Source of the DNA: Streptomyces echinatus
GTDB lineage: Bacteria; Actinomycetota; Actinomycetes; Streptomycetales; Streptomycetaceae
Length of the DNA stretch: 64,000 nt
Assembly (NCBI RefSeq): GCF_014203595.1
Contig: NZ_JACHJK010000004.1
Span: 372,001 to 436,000 of the forward strand
Direction: 5' to 3'
The translations under genes and the position numbers were made by a program. Below the pieces are notes generated by a model that had not been told where the DNA came from, made no database searches, and saw nothing but the letters and a program-made list of their open reading frames with translations. Shown piece by piece: positions 27,341 to 39,400 of the stretch. Each line of letters starts with the position of its first letter. The first letter of the stretch is position 1.

Positions 27341-28597
27341 CTACGCCTCGTCCCACGTGACGGGGAGACTCTGCACGCCGTAGACGTTCGTGCTGACCCG
27401 CAGCGGTACCTCCTCCGGGGGGACGGCCGGCCGCAGCGTCGGGAAGCGGGTGAGCAGGGCCGGGAAGGCGACGCCCATCTCGACGCGGGCCAGCTGCTGG
27501 GCCAGGCACTGGTGGGCGCCGTGGCCGAAGGCCAGATGCCCGGCGGCCTTGCGGCGCAGGTCGAGGCGGTCGGGCTCCGGGTACTTCGCCGGGTCGCGGT
27601 TGGCGGCCGGGAGAGAGACGACGACCGTCTCTCCGGCCTTGATCAGCCGGCCGCCGATCTCGACGTCCTCCAGCGCGGCCCGCAGCCCCAGTTCGGCGAT
27701 GGTGAGATAGCGCAGCAGCTCCTCGACGGCCTGACCGGCGAGACTCGGATCGTCGCGCAGTGCGGCGGCCTCGTCGGGATTGCTCAACAGCGCGAAGGTG
27801 CCGAGCCCGAGCATGTTGGCGGTGGTGTCGATCCCGGCCGCCAGCAGGAGAAAGCCGACACCCAGCAGTTCCTCGTCGGTGAGGTCGCTGTCGGTGAGGT
27901 CGCTGAGTATGTCGTCGGTGGGGGAGGCGCGCTTGGCGGCCACCAGCTGTGCCAGGTACGCCTGGATCGTGGTGAACGCGGCCAGCTTGTCGTCCATGTC
28001 CCCGCTGAAGACCGCCGCGGCCTGCTCCTGGAAGGAGTTCCGGTCCTGGTACGGCACCCCCAGCAGCTCGCAGATCATGATCGCGGGGATGGGCTGGGCG
28101 AACGCGGTCACCAGATCCACCGGAGGGCCGGCCTTCTCCATGGCGTCCAGATGCTCGGCGGTGATCCGCTCGACCCGCTCGGTGAGCTGTTGCATCCGCC
28201 GGACGGTGAACTTGCCCGCCAGCAGCTTCCGGTAACGGCCGTGCCGGGGCTCGTCCATGTTGATGAACTCGCCGGGTGCCGCCGGGGGGATCTCCATGCC
28301 GCCCAGGTCCATGGACGGGTTGTGCATGAGCTCCTTGCGGGAGCTCAGCCGTGCGTCGGCCAGGATCGCCCGGCACACGGAATACCCGGTGGCCAGCCAG
28401 CCGACGTGTCCGTCGGGGAAGGTCAGCCGGCGCAGCGGCTGCTCCTCGCGTAACCGTGTCAGTTCGGCGGGCGGGTCGAAGGGGCGGCCCGTGCGGCGCT
28501 CGTCCGGCCGCGTCACCAGCTCGAAACGCTGCTCCGCGTCGGGGGCGGGGGACGTGGGCGGCGGAGGGTGCGGCGGTGCGGAGGGTGCGGGGGACAC
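27341..28597 (-). CDS. Cytochrome P450
   Basis: 418-residue soluble CYP from the GTG at 28597. Motifs are the I-helix LLAAGIDTTANML (acid-alcohol pair present), the K-helix ExxR in EELLRYL, and the haem loop FGHGAHQCLAQQLAR with its axial cysteine. It is coupled to the ferredoxin gene. It could hydroxylate or cross-link the cluster's peptide or a carrier-bound residue; specificity is not visible from motifs. Codon 49 (28451-28453) is TTA, implying bldA dependence. It follows the antiporter gene by 16 bp. Confidence 0.93.
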   Translation of the reverse strand: MSPAPSAPPHPPPPTSPAPDAEQRFELVTRPDERRTGRPFDPPAELTRLREEQPLRRLTFPDGHVGWLATGYSVCRAILADARLSSRKELMHNPSMDLGGMEIPPAAPGEFINMDEPRHGRYRKLLAGKFTVRRMQQLTERVERITAEHLDAMEKAGPPVDLVTAFAQPIPAIMICELLGVPYQDRNSFQEQAAAVFSGDMDDKLAAFTTIQAYLAQLVAAKRASPTDDILSDLTDSDLTDEELLGVGFLLLAAGIDTTANMLGLGTFALLSNPDEAAALRDDPSLAGQAVEELLRYLTIAELGLRAALEDVEIGGRLIKAGETVVVSLPAANRDPAKYPEPDRLDLRRKAAGHLAFGHGAHQCLAQQLARVEMGVAFPALLTRFPTLRPAVPPEEVPLRVSTNVYGVQSLPVTWDEA

Positions 28598-28613
28598 CGC
28601 CGGGTGAGAACCC

Positions 28614-29945
28614 TCAAGGGGTCGCTCTTCGGCTCCCCGGGACCGCTTCCCGCGCCGGTCGCTCTCCCGGACCGGAGTCCGCCGGAGCCGATGTCCCGGC
28701 CGTCGTCCCGCTCCGTCCGGACGTCGGCAGGATCCGGTTCAGCAGGGGGCCGGTCAACGCCGTGGTCACCACGGCCATGACCACCATCAGCGAGTACAGC
28801 GTCCCGTCCAGCAGGCCCAGTTCCAGCCCCAGACCGAGCACCACCAGTTCGGTGAGACCGCGCGTGTTCAACAGGGCGCCGAGCGCGGCCGCGGGCCGAC
28901 GGCCGGACCCCCCGAGACGCGCCCCGAGGTACGCGCCGAGGAACTTTCCGGCCATGGCCGCCACGAGGATGGCCGCCAGGGCGCCGAGGTCCGCGAGGGC
29001 CAGCCCGGAGAGGTCGACCTTGAGCCCGGCCAGCGCGAAGTACACGGGCAGCAGGAGCAGCCTGGACAGCGGCTCCATCCGCTGCAGCGCGCCCTCGCTC
29101 AGGGTGCCGCCGCCGTCCCGCGGAACGACGGCGCCGAACAGGAACGCCCCGAAGATGTAGTGCAGGCCCATCCACTCGGTGCAGGCCGCCGACAGCAGGA
29201 GCCCGACCAGCACCAGGACCACGAGGTTCAGGTCCTCACGGTGCCCCGGGGATCCGGTGCCCCGGGCCTTCCTGCGCCTGCTCGCCTCGCTCGCCCTGCG
29301 GAGCAGGGGGCGGACCACAGCGATCATCAGGACGACGTACGGCACCAGCAGCGCGAGCCGCCAGTCGAGGTCCTTCCCCGTGGCCATGGCGGCCACCGCC
29401 GCCAGCATGATCCAGACCAGCAGATCGGTCATGGCCGCGCACGCCAGGGCGGTCGTGCCGATCCGGGTGCGGGTCAGCCCGCGGTCGGCGATGATCCGGG
29501 CGAGCACCGGGAACGCCGTCGCGGCCATGGCGACCGCGAAGAACAGCACGAATGCCGGGAGCGGGCCCTGCCGGTGCGCATCCGCCAGCAGCCAGGCGAG
29601 CCCGGCACCCAGAGCGAGCGGCAGCGCTGTCGAGAGGACGGTCGCCCACCCGGTGACCCGGCCGCGTCCGCGCAGGACACCCAGATCGATCTCCGACCCG
29701 ACGGTGAACATGAACAGCGCGAGGCCCACACCGGCGAGCGTGCTGAGCAGGGGCCGCACCTCGGCGGGGAAGAGGGCGTCGGAGAGGTGCGCGCCGAGCA
29801 GGGTGGGCCCCAGCAGGATGCCGGCGAGTATCTCGCCGATGACCGCCGGCTGGCCCAACGCCCGTGCGGCCACCCCCAGAACACGCGCCAGGCCGAGGAT
29901 CAGGGCCAGGTCGAGGAAGAGGGAGAGCGTCTGCGACGGCGTCAC
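28614..29945 (-). CDS. CPA2-family cation:proton antiporter (Kef/NapA type)
   Basis: 443-residue membrane protein with about 12 helices, for example PAVIGEILAGILLGPTLLG, TLAGVGLALFMFTVGSEIDL and FAVAMAATAFPVLARIIADRG. The PF00999 pattern is clear (GEILAGILLGP; AMAATAFPVLARI; ALLNTRGLTELVVL). The conserved double aspartate position reads MTDLLVW, with one aspartate kept. Antiporters of this type accompany several peptide and polyketide antibiotic clusters, where they may drive export or ion homeostasis. It starts at a GTG overlapping the DUF6191 gene by four bases. Confidence 0.9.
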   Translation of the reverse strand: MTPSQTLSLFLDLALILGLARVLGVAARALGQPAVIGEILAGILLGPTLLGAHLSDALFPAEVRPLLSTLAGVGLALFMFTVGSEIDLGVLRGRGRVTGWATVLSTALPLALGAGLAWLLADAHRQGPLPAFVLFFAVAMAATAFPVLARIIADRGLTRTRIGTTALACAAMTDLLVWIMLAAVAAMATGKDLDWRLALLVPYVVLMIAVVRPLLRRASEASRRRKARGTGSPGHREDLNLVVLVLVGLLLSAACTEWMGLHYIFGAFLFGAVVPRDGGGTLSEGALQRMEPLSRLLLLPVYFALAGLKVDLSGLALADLGALAAILVAAMAGKFLGAYLGARLGGSGRRPAAALGALLNTRGLTELVVLGLGLELGLLDGTLYSLMVVMAVVTTALTGPLLNRILPTSGRSGTTAGTSAPADSGPGERPAREAVPGSRRATP

Positions 29946-30325
29946 CGGGAGGGGTCTTCCTCGGCCCCCGGCGAGCTGCCGTCGGCCGGCCCGGGACCGG
30001 AAGTCCGGTTCTCGCCCGGCAGGACGACATGTGCGGTGCCCTTGGCCAGGTCGATGCGCGTCCGCGGCGGGGCGCCGTCGCCCTCCTCGTCACGGAGCAC
30101 TTCCTGCAGCTGCTGCTGCTCCATCTCCACCAGCTTGTTGCCGTTGAAGATGAGGTTGAACTGGTCGAACGCGGCGCCGGTCACGGGGCGCCGCGCCCCG
30201 CTGCGCCGGAAGAGGATGCTGCGCCCCTTGAAGAAGCGCCGCAGGACCAGCTCCGTTCCGCAGCATATGAACAGTAACAACGCGAGCACGGGGAGAACGG
30301 CCCCGCTCCACACAGCCGATGACAT
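29942..30325 (-). CDS. Membrane-anchored DUF6191-like protein
   Basis: 127-residue protein with one N-terminal helix (SGAVLPVLALLLFICCGTEL) and a cytoplasmic part with FDQFNLIFNGNKLVEMEQQQ, LRDEEGDGAPPRTRIDL and KGTAHVVL. That pattern matches small Streptomyces proteins I know as DUF6191; function unknown. It is the first gene of the leftward operon leading to antiporter, P450 and ferredoxin, and diverges from the terminal NRPS. Codon 17 (30275-30277) is TTA, so the operon's first gene needs the bldA tRNA. Confidence 0.75.
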   Translation of the reverse strand: MSSAVWSGAVLPVLALLLFICCGTELVLRRFFKGRSILFRRSGARRPVTGAAFDQFNLIFNGNKLVEMEQQQLQEVLRDEEGDGAPPRTRIDLAKGTAHVVLPGENRTSGPGPADGSSPGAEEDPSR

Positions 30326-30391
30326 TGACAAGCCCTCCTGCCGACGGGTCGAGACTATCCAGCAACCGGAATCCGGTTCTTCAAGATCCGG

Positions 30392-30415
30392 TGTCCCGTT
30401 TCGTCCAGTGCCGTC
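30392..30415 (+). promoter_or_regulatory. Cluster regulatory box A (three GTC at 10-bp pitch), upstream of terminal NRPS
   Basis: The box begins TGTCCCGTTTCGTCC and ends CAGTGCCGTC. GTC triplets start at 30393, 30403 and 30413. It is followed after 8 bases by CTTGCACGGCA, which aligns with CTTGCGGGACA and CTTGCCGGGACA after boxes B and C. It ends 75 bp before the NRPS ATG. An upstream CCGGAATCC (30366) is shared with box C. The same intergenic gap carries the leftward DUF6191 promoter. Confidence 0.7.
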
Positions 30416-30490
30416 TCGGACCTTGCACGGCATGCCCGCACGACAGAGCCTCCAGTGGAGATGAGCGCCTGCGCAGCCCGAGGAGATTCG

Positions 30491-33400
30491 ATGATCCCGC
30501 TCTCGCACGCACAGCAGCGACTGTGGTTCCTCAACCGGTTGGAAGGGCCCAATGCCACCTACAACATGCCGGCCCTGCTCCGGCTGACGGGTGAGCTCGA
30601 CCGGACCGCGCTCGTCGCGGCGTTGCAGGACCTCATCGACCGGCACGAGCCGTTGCGCACGGTCTTCGTCAGCCACGACGACGTACCCGGCCAGCGGATT
30701 CTCGCCCCCGGCGAGGCCCGCCTGGAGGCGGCCGTCACCGAGGTCGGACCGCAGGAGCTGGACGGCGAACTCGCCGAGCTGGCCGGCCGCGCCTTCGACC
30801 TGGAGGCGGAGATACCCATCCGGGCACGGCTGTTCGCCCTGTCCGAGCGCGAGCACGTACTGGCCCTGGTGATCCATCACATCGCCGCGGACGGCTGGTC
30901 GATGGCCCCGCTCGCGCGTGACCTCACCGCGGCGTACGAGGCCCGCCGCGACGGGCGGGCGCCCGACTGGCCGGCGCTGCCGATCCAGTACGCGGACTAC
31001 ACGCTGTGGCAGCAGGAGCTGCTCGGCGGCGAGGACGATCCGGAATCCCTGATCAGTGAGCAGGTCGAGTACTGGCGCAAGGCGCTGGCCGGGCTGCCGG
31101 AGGAGCTGCGGCTGCCGGTGGACCGGCAGCGCCCCGCCACGCCCGGCAACCAGGGCGGCAACGTCCCGTTCCGGGTCAGCGCGGAGCTGCACCGGAAGCT
31201 GTCCGAACTGGCGGCGCGGTCGGACGCCAGCCTGTACATGGTGGTGCAGGCGGGACTGGCCGCACTGCTGAGCCGGCTGGGCGCCGGCACGGACATCCCC
31301 CTCGGCTCGCCGATCGCCGGCCGCACCGAGGAAGGGCTGGACGAACTGGTCGGCTTCTTCGTCAACACCCTGGTGATGCGCCTCGACACCGCCGGCGACC
31401 CCTCGTTCCGCGAGCTCATCGCCCGGTCCCGGCAGACGGCGCTGGGGGCGTACGCGAACCAGGAGCTGCCGTTCGAGCGGCTGGTCGACATCCTCCGCCC
31501 GGACCGGACCCTCGGCAGGCACCCGCTGTTCCAGGTGATGCTGGCGTTCCAGAACAACACGCTGCCGCAGCTGCGGCTGCCCGGGCTGGTCGTGGAGGGC
31601 GAGCAGCTGTACACCGAGACCTCCAAGTTCGACCTGGCGTTCAGCATGGGCGAGCAGTTCGACGGCGAGGGCCGGCCACTGGGACTGGGCGGCACGATCG
31701 AGTACGCCACGGACCTGTTCGACCGGGAGAGCGTGGAGCGGCTCGGCGCCCGCCTGATCCACGTCTTCGAGGCGATGACCGCCGACCCCGGCGGGCGGGT
31801 CGGCGCCGTGGACGTGCTGCTGCCGGGCGAGCGGCAGCAGGTGCTGGAGACCTGGAACCGGACCGAGCGGGAAGTCCCCGCGGCCGGGTTCGCGGAGCTC
31901 TTCCGGGCCCGCGCCGCCGCGGCCCCGGACGCCACCGCGCTGGTCTCCGAGGCGGCCACGCTGACCTACGGCGAGCTGGACGCCGCCGCCAACCGGCTGG
32001 CCCGGCTGCTCGCCGGGCGCGGCGCGGGCCCGGGGCACCTGGTGGCGCTGGCGCTGCCCCGGTCGGTGGAGCTCGTGACGGCGATGCTCGCCGTGGCCAA
32101 GGCCGGGGCCGCCTACCTCCCGGTCGACACCGGCTACCCCGCCGAGCGCATCGCGTACATGCTCGAGGACTCCCGCCCGGTGCTGACGGTGACGACCGGG
32201 GCGCTGACCGGACGGCTGCCGGCCGCCGGAGAGGTCCTCGTGCTGGACGACGAGCACACCGTCACCGAGCTGCACCGGTACGGCACGGACGACCTGCCGT
32301 CGAACCGGACGCCCGGCAGCCCGCTGTACGTGATCTACACCTCGGGATCCACCGGGAAGCCGAAGGGCGTGGTGGTGACGGACGGCGGCGTGGCCAGCAT
32401 GGTCCGCAGCCAGCGCGAGCGCCTGGGCGCGGGGCCGGACAGCCGGGTGCTGCAGTTCTCCTCGCCGAGCTTCGACGTCGCCTTCTGGGACTGCTGCATG
32501 GCGCTGCTGAACGGCGGAACGCTGTTCCTGCGCTCGGCCGAACAGCTCATGCCCGGCCGCGAGCTGGCCGAGTTCATCCGGGACCAGCGCCTCACGCACT
32601 TCACCATGCCGCCGTCCGTACTCGCGGCGATGCCCTCGGGCGTGCTGCCGGCCGGCCTGACCGTGTCGGTGGCGGGCGAGGCGTGCCCCGGCGCGCTGGT
32701 GGAGCGATGGGCGCCGGGCAACCGCATGTTCAACGCCTACGGCCCGACCGAGACGACCGTCATCGCGACCATGAGCGAGCGGCTGTCCGGCCCGGACGGC
32801 CCCCCGATCGGCAGGCCGGTGGACAACACACGGGTCTACGTCCTCGACGAGGCCCTGCGCCCGGTGCCGGCCGGTGTGGTGGGAGATCTGTACGTCGCGG
32901 GCGCGAGCCTGGCCGCCGGCTACCTGCGCCGCCCGGGGCTGACCGCGGAGCGGTTCGTGGCCTGCCCGTTCGGCGGTCCCGGGGAGCGGATGTACCGCAC
33001 CGGGGATCTCGCCCGGCTGCGGGCCGACGGCCAGGTCGACTACGCCGGCCGCGCCGACGCACAGGTGAAGATCCGCGGCTTCCGGATCGAACCGGGTGAG
33101 GTCGAGGCCGTACTGGCCCGGCACCCCGGGGTGCAGCAGGCCGCCGTGCTGGCGCGGGAGGACCGTCCCGGAGACCGGCAGCTGGCCGCGTACCTCGTCC
33201 CGGCCGGGGACGACGCCGACCGGGACGAGGCGGCCGAGCGGCAGCAGCTCGGCAACTGGCAGGCCACCTACGACGCCCACCACGAGGGCCTGTCCGGCGG
33301 TCTGGGCGAGGACTTCTCCGGCTGGAACAGCAGCTACACGGGGCAGCCCATCCCGGTCGAGGAGATGCGGCGGTGGCGGGACGCCACCGTGGCCCGGGTA

Positions 33401-36400
33401 CGAGAGCTCCGCCCCCGCCGGGTGCTGGAGATCGGTGTCGGCAGCGGCCTGCTCCTCGCGCCGCTGGCGCCGGACTGCGAGTCCTACTGGGGCACCGACA
33501 TCTCCGAGGTCGTCATCGACCGGGTCCGCGCCCAGCTCGAAGGCCGGCCCGAGCTGGCCGGCCGGGTCGAGCTGCGCACCCAGCCCGCCCACCTCTTCGA
33601 CGGCCTGCCCACGGGGTTCTTCGACACCGTCGTCCTGAACTCCGTCATCCAGTACTTCCCCAGCGCCGACTACCTGACCGACGTGCTCACCGGGGCGCTC
33701 GACCTGGTCGTGCCCGGCGGCAACGTGTTCGTCGGCGACGTCCGCAACCTCCGGCTGCACCGCGCCCTGCGCACGTCCGTCGAACTGCTCGCCGCCGACG
33801 CCACGGTCCGCGACGCCACCGAGGTGCGCAGGACGGTCGACCTCGCCGTGGCGCGCGAGACGGAACTGCTCGTCGACCCCGACTACTTCGCCGGCCTGCC
33901 CGCGACCGCGGACCTCGCGGTCAAGTCCGGCACGGACCGCAACGAGCTCACCGGCCACCGCTACGACGTGGTGCTGAGCACGGCGCCGCGGCCGGAGCCG
34001 GCCGCCGTCCGGGAGCTCGTCTGGGGGCGCGACGTCGCCGGTACGGAGGCGCTGCGCGCGACGCTGGCGGCCCGGCCGGACGCCCTGCGGGTCACCGGTG
34101 TGCCCAACCGCCGGATCGCCGGCGAGCTCGCCGCCGTGCGGGTGCTCGAAGCCGGCGACCTGCCGGCCGCGCCGGCCGCCCTGACGGCGGACCCGTCCGG
34201 GCTGCCGGAGCCGGGGGAGTTCACCGCCCTGGGGGAGGAGACCGGCTACCGGACCGCCGTCACCTGGGCCGGCGCCGACCGCGACGGCGGCACGCTGGAA
34301 GTGGTGTTCAGCGCACCCGGGACGGCGCCCGTCACCGCCTACCGCCCCGGTGCGCGCCCGGCCGCCGGGGGCGCCGCGTACACCAACGCCCCGGCCGCCG
34401 TGCTGGCCTCGGACGCGCTGGTCGAGTCGGTGCGTGAGCACCTGCGGCGCGTGGTGCCGGACCACCTGGTGCCGACCGCGTTCGTCGTGCTGGACCGGAT
34501 GCCGCTGACCACGAACGGCAAGGTGGACCGGCGGGCGCTGCCGGCGCCGACGGTCCTCGGCAGGACCTCCGGCCGGGGCCCGCGCAACGACCGCGAGGCC
34601 ACCCTGTGCCGGATCTTCGCCGAGACCCTCGGACTGCCCCGGGTGGGCATCGACGACGGGTTCTTCGACCTCGGCGGCCACTCGCTGCTGGCGACCCGGC
34701 TGGTCTCCCGGGTACGCGACGCCCTGGGCGTCGATCTGGCCATCCGGGACGTGTTCCGGACGCCGACGGTGGCCGGGCTCGGCGACGTGCTGGACAAGGC
34801 TGAGGGCACCCGGCGGCGGGTGGTACGGCAGCGGCGCCCCGAGCGCACACCCCTGTCGCACGCGCAGCAGCGGCTGTGGTTCCTCAGCCGGCTGGAGGAG
34901 GGGAGCGCCACCTACAACATGCCGATCGTGGTGCGGCTCACCGGTGACCTCGACCGCACGGCACTGGCCGCGGCCGTCCAGGACGTGTCCGACCGGCACG
35001 AATCGCTGCGCACGAGGTACCCGGACGTCGACGGCGTCCCGTACCAGGACATCGTGTCCCCCGAGCAGGCCCGGATCGAGCTGGAGGTCACCGAGACCAC
35101 CGGTGAGGAACTGGCCGCACGACTCGCCGGCGCCCTCGGCCACGCCTTCGACCTGGCCGAGGAACTCCCCCTGCGGGTCCACCTGTTCGCGCTGTCGCCG
35201 CACGAGCACGTGCTGGCGCTGGTGCTGCACCACATCGCCGGCGACGGCTGGTCGATGGGGCCGCTGACCCGGGACCTCACGGACGCCTACGCCGCCCGCC
35301 TCGACGGCCGCCGGCCGCGGTGGGCGCCGCTGCCCGTGCAGTACGCCGACTACGCGTTGTGGCAGCGCGAGCTGCTCGGCCACGAGGACGACCCGGACAG
35401 CCTGATCAGCGAACAGATCGCGTACTGGCGCGGACAACTGGCCGACCTGCCCGAGAACCTGCGGCTGCCCGGCAGCCGGCCGAGCGGCACGGGCGGGGAG
35501 TACCACGGCGCCACCCTGTCGTTCCGTATCGACCGGGCGACCCACCGCCGCATGGCCGACCTGGCCGCCGCCACCGGCACCAGCCTGTACATGGTCGGCC
35601 AGGCAGGGCTCGCCGCCCTGCTCACCCGGCTCGGCTGCGGCACCGACATCCCGCTCGGCACGCCGGTCGCCGGCCGTACCGACAGCGCGCTCGACGACCT
35701 CATCGGCGACTTCCTCAACACGCTGGTCCTGCGCACCGACACGAGCGGCAACCCCACCTGGCACGAGCTGCTCGGCCGGATCAGCGAGACGAACCTCGGC
35801 GCCTACGCGAACCAGGACGTGCCGATCGAGCGGCTGGTCGAGCTGCTCAACCCGGACCGCTCGGCCGGCCGGCTGCCGCTGTTCCAGGTCCTGCTGTCGC
35901 TGCACGGAACACCGCCGGAACCGGCGTTCCCCGGCCTCGCCGCCCGCCCCGAGCCGGTCGAGCGGATCGTGCAGAACAAGTTCGACCTCGCCGTCCACCT
36001 CCGCGAGACCGTCGCCGAGGACGGTGGCCCGGGCGGTCTGGACGGAATGGTCGAGTACTCGACCGACCTGTTCGACGCGGCGGACGTCGAGCGGCTGACG
36101 GACCGCCTGGCGCGGATGTTCGCCGCGCTGGCCGCCGACCCCGGGCAGCGGATCGGTGCGGCCGGCCTGCTCGACGAGGCCGAACACGAGCAGGTCGTCC
36201 GGGGCTGGAACGACACCGCGCACGAGGTGCCGTACGCCACCCTGCCGGAGCTGTTCGCCGCGCAGGCGGCCCGTACCCCCGACCGCACGGCGGTGGTCTT
36301 CGAGGGCACCGAGCTCACCTACGCCGAACTGGACGCGCGGGCGGAGCGGTTCGCCCGGCTGCTCGCCGAGCACGGCGCCGGACCGGAGACCTGCGTCGCG

Positions 36401-39400
36401 GTGGTGCTGCCGCGCTCCGAGACCCTCGTCGTCACGCTGCTGGCGGTCCTCAAGGCCGGCGCCGCGTACCTGCCGGTCGATCCCGGCTATCCCGCCGAGC
36501 GCATCCGGTACCTGCTCGACGACGCCCGCCCGGTGCTCACCCTCACCGAGGACCACCCGCTCCTCGGCGCGGAGCCCGCGGGCGACGCGGCCGCGGCCGG
36601 CCCGGGCGCCTGCCTCCCGGAGCACCCCGCGTACGTGATCTACACCTCCGGGTCCACCGGAGCACCCAAGGGCGTGGTGGTGTCCCACGCGAGCATCGTC
36701 AACCGGCTGACGTGGATGCAGGGCCGGTACCGGCTCGACGCGACCGACCGGGTGCTGCAGAAGACCCCCGCCGGATTCGACGTCTCGGTGTGGGAGTTCT
36801 TCTGGCCCCTGCTCAACGGCGCCACGCTGGTGGTGGCCAGGCCCGGCGGGCACCAGGACCCGGCGTACCTGGCAGACCTGATGCGCGCGCAGCGGATCAC
36901 CACCGCGCACTTCGTGCCGTCGATGCTGGCCGTGTTCGCCGCGGAGCCCGCCGCGGCACGGCTGCCGGATCTGCGCCGGCTGATCAGCAGCGGTGAGGCA
37001 CTTCCGGCCGAGCTGGCCGAACGGGTCGGCGCCACGATCGGGGCCGGCCTGCACAACCTGTACGGGCCGACCGAGGCGGCGGTGGACGTGACCGCCTATG
37101 AGTGCCGGAACGAGCCGGGTGCGGTCTCGGTGCCGATCGGCAGCCCGGTGTGGAACACCGCCCTGTACGTGCTCGACTCCGCGCTGCGCCCGGTCCCGCC
37201 CGGGGTCGCCGGCGAGCTGTACATCGCCGGTGCCCAGCTGGCCCGCGGCTATCTGCACCGCCCGGCCCTGACCGCCGAGCGTTTCGTGGCCTGCCCCTTC
37301 GGCGGAGCCGGGGAGCGGATGTACCGTACCGGCGACGTGGCGGCCTGGCGGGCCGACGGCCAGCTGGAGTTCCTCGGCCGTGCCGACGACCAGGTCAAGG
37401 TGCGCGGCTTCCGGGTCGAGCCCGCCGAGATCGAGGCGGCCCTGGCCCGGCACGAGGGCGTCGGGCGCGTCGTCGTCGTACCGCGCGCGGACGCGTCCGG
37501 CGACACCCGGCTCCTCGCCTACGTCGTCCCGGCCGGTGCGGACCGGCCCCAGCCCGCGGCGCTGCGCGAGTTCCTCGGCGGCCTGCTGCCGGAGCACCTG
37601 GTACCGGCGGCGTTCGTCGTCCTGGACGAGCTGCCGCTGACCCCGAACGGGAAGCTGGACCGGCGGGCGCTGCCGGCACCCGACCACGAAGGCCGCAAGA
37701 CCGGGCGTGGACCGCGCAACAAGCGCGAGGAGACGCTCTGCCGGATCTTCGCGGACATCCTCGGCCTGCCCGAGGTGGGCATCGACGAAGGCTTCTTCGA
37801 CCTCGGTGGCCACTCCCTGATGGCGACCCGGCTGATCTCCCTGGTACGGGTCACGTTCGGGGTCGACCTGGCGATCCGTGACCTGTTCACGACGCAGACG
37901 GTGGCCGGACTGGTACGGATCCTCGACCAGGCCGACGACAGCCGTCGGCAGCCGGTCGTGCGCCGGCGGCGCCCGGAGCGGGTGCCGCTGTCCCACGCCC
38001 AGCAGCGGCTGTGGTTCCTCAACCGCCTGGAAGGCTCGAACGCCGCCTACAACCTGCCGATGGCGGCGCGGCTGACGGGCCGGCTGGACCACCGGGCGCT
38101 GGCCGCCGCCGTGGCCGACGTCACCGTCCGGCACGAGACGCTGCGCACGGTCTTCCCCGAGACCGACGGCATTCCCCACCAGCTGATCCTCACCCCGGAC
38201 CAGGCGCGGCCGGACTTCGAGGTGACCGAGACCGACCGGGACGGGCTGGCCGCGGCGATCGCCGGGATCGCCGAGCGGGACTTCGACCTCCGCACGGACC
38301 TGCCGCTGCGGGTCAGGGTGCTCACGGTGTCCCCGACCGAGCACGTCCTCGTGCTGGTCCTCCACCACGTGGCCGGCGACGGCTGGTCGCTGGTCCCGCT
38401 CGCCCGCGACCTGAGCGGCGCGTACACGGACCGCTGCGCCGGCCGGGCGCCTCAGTGGACCGAACTGCCCGTGCAGTACGTGGACTACGCGCTGTGGCAG
38501 CGCGATCTGCTGGGCCGCACGGACAACCCCGACAGCGTCGTCAGCGAGCAGGTCGCCTACTGGCGGCAGGCGCTGGCCGGGATTCCGGACGAGCTGCCGC
38601 TGCCGGTGGACCGGCAGCGGCCGAAGACCCCGAGCTACGCCGGCGGCAGCGTCGACTTCGGCTACGGGCCGGAGCTGCACGCCCGCATCAACAAGCTGGC
38701 CGTCGACTGCAACGCGACGGCGTTCATGGTGGTCCAGACGGCGTTCGCCGCCCTGCTGACCCGCCTCGGGGCCGGTACCGACATCCCGGTCGGCTCGCCC
38801 ATCGCCGGGCGCACCGACGAAGCCCTCGACGACCTCGTCGGGTTCTTCGTCAACACGCTGGTGCTGCGCACCGACACCAGCGGCGACCCGACGTTCCGCG
38901 AGATCATCGACCGGGTGCGGGAGGCCAACCTCAACGCGTACGCGCACCAGGACCTCCCGTTCGAGTACCTGGTCGAGGCGGTCAACCCGAACCGGTCCGC
39001 GGCCCGGCACCCGCTGTTCCAGGTGATGTTCGCCTTCCAGAACACCAGGGACACCGAGCTGCGCCTGCCCGGCCTCACCGCCGAGGCGCTCGAAGCCGGC
39101 ACCGACGCCACCATGTTCGACCTGTCGGTCCAGCTGACGGCCCGGTACCACGAGGACGGCCGGGAGGGCGGCGCCCGCGGCGCGCTGATCTACAGCGGCG
39201 ACCTGTTCGACCGGGAGACCGTGGAGGCGATCGCCGAACGCCTGCTGCTGATGCTGGAGGCGATCACCACCGACCCCGGGCAGCGGATCAGCCAGGTCGA
39301 GCTGCTCGACGCGGCCGAACGGCGGCGGATCCTGGAGGAGTGGAACGGCGGCACCGCACCGGTCCCGTCGGTCACCCTGCCCGAGCTGTTCACCGCGTCC

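Noticed and set aside
29942..39151. A 3069-codon open frame antisense to the terminal NRPS
   Set aside because: It is a by-product of extreme third-position GC bias in the NRPS gene. Its translation is low-complexity (Gly, Arg, Val, Gln, His rich) without domains, and only its last 127 codons (DUF6191 protein) are real.
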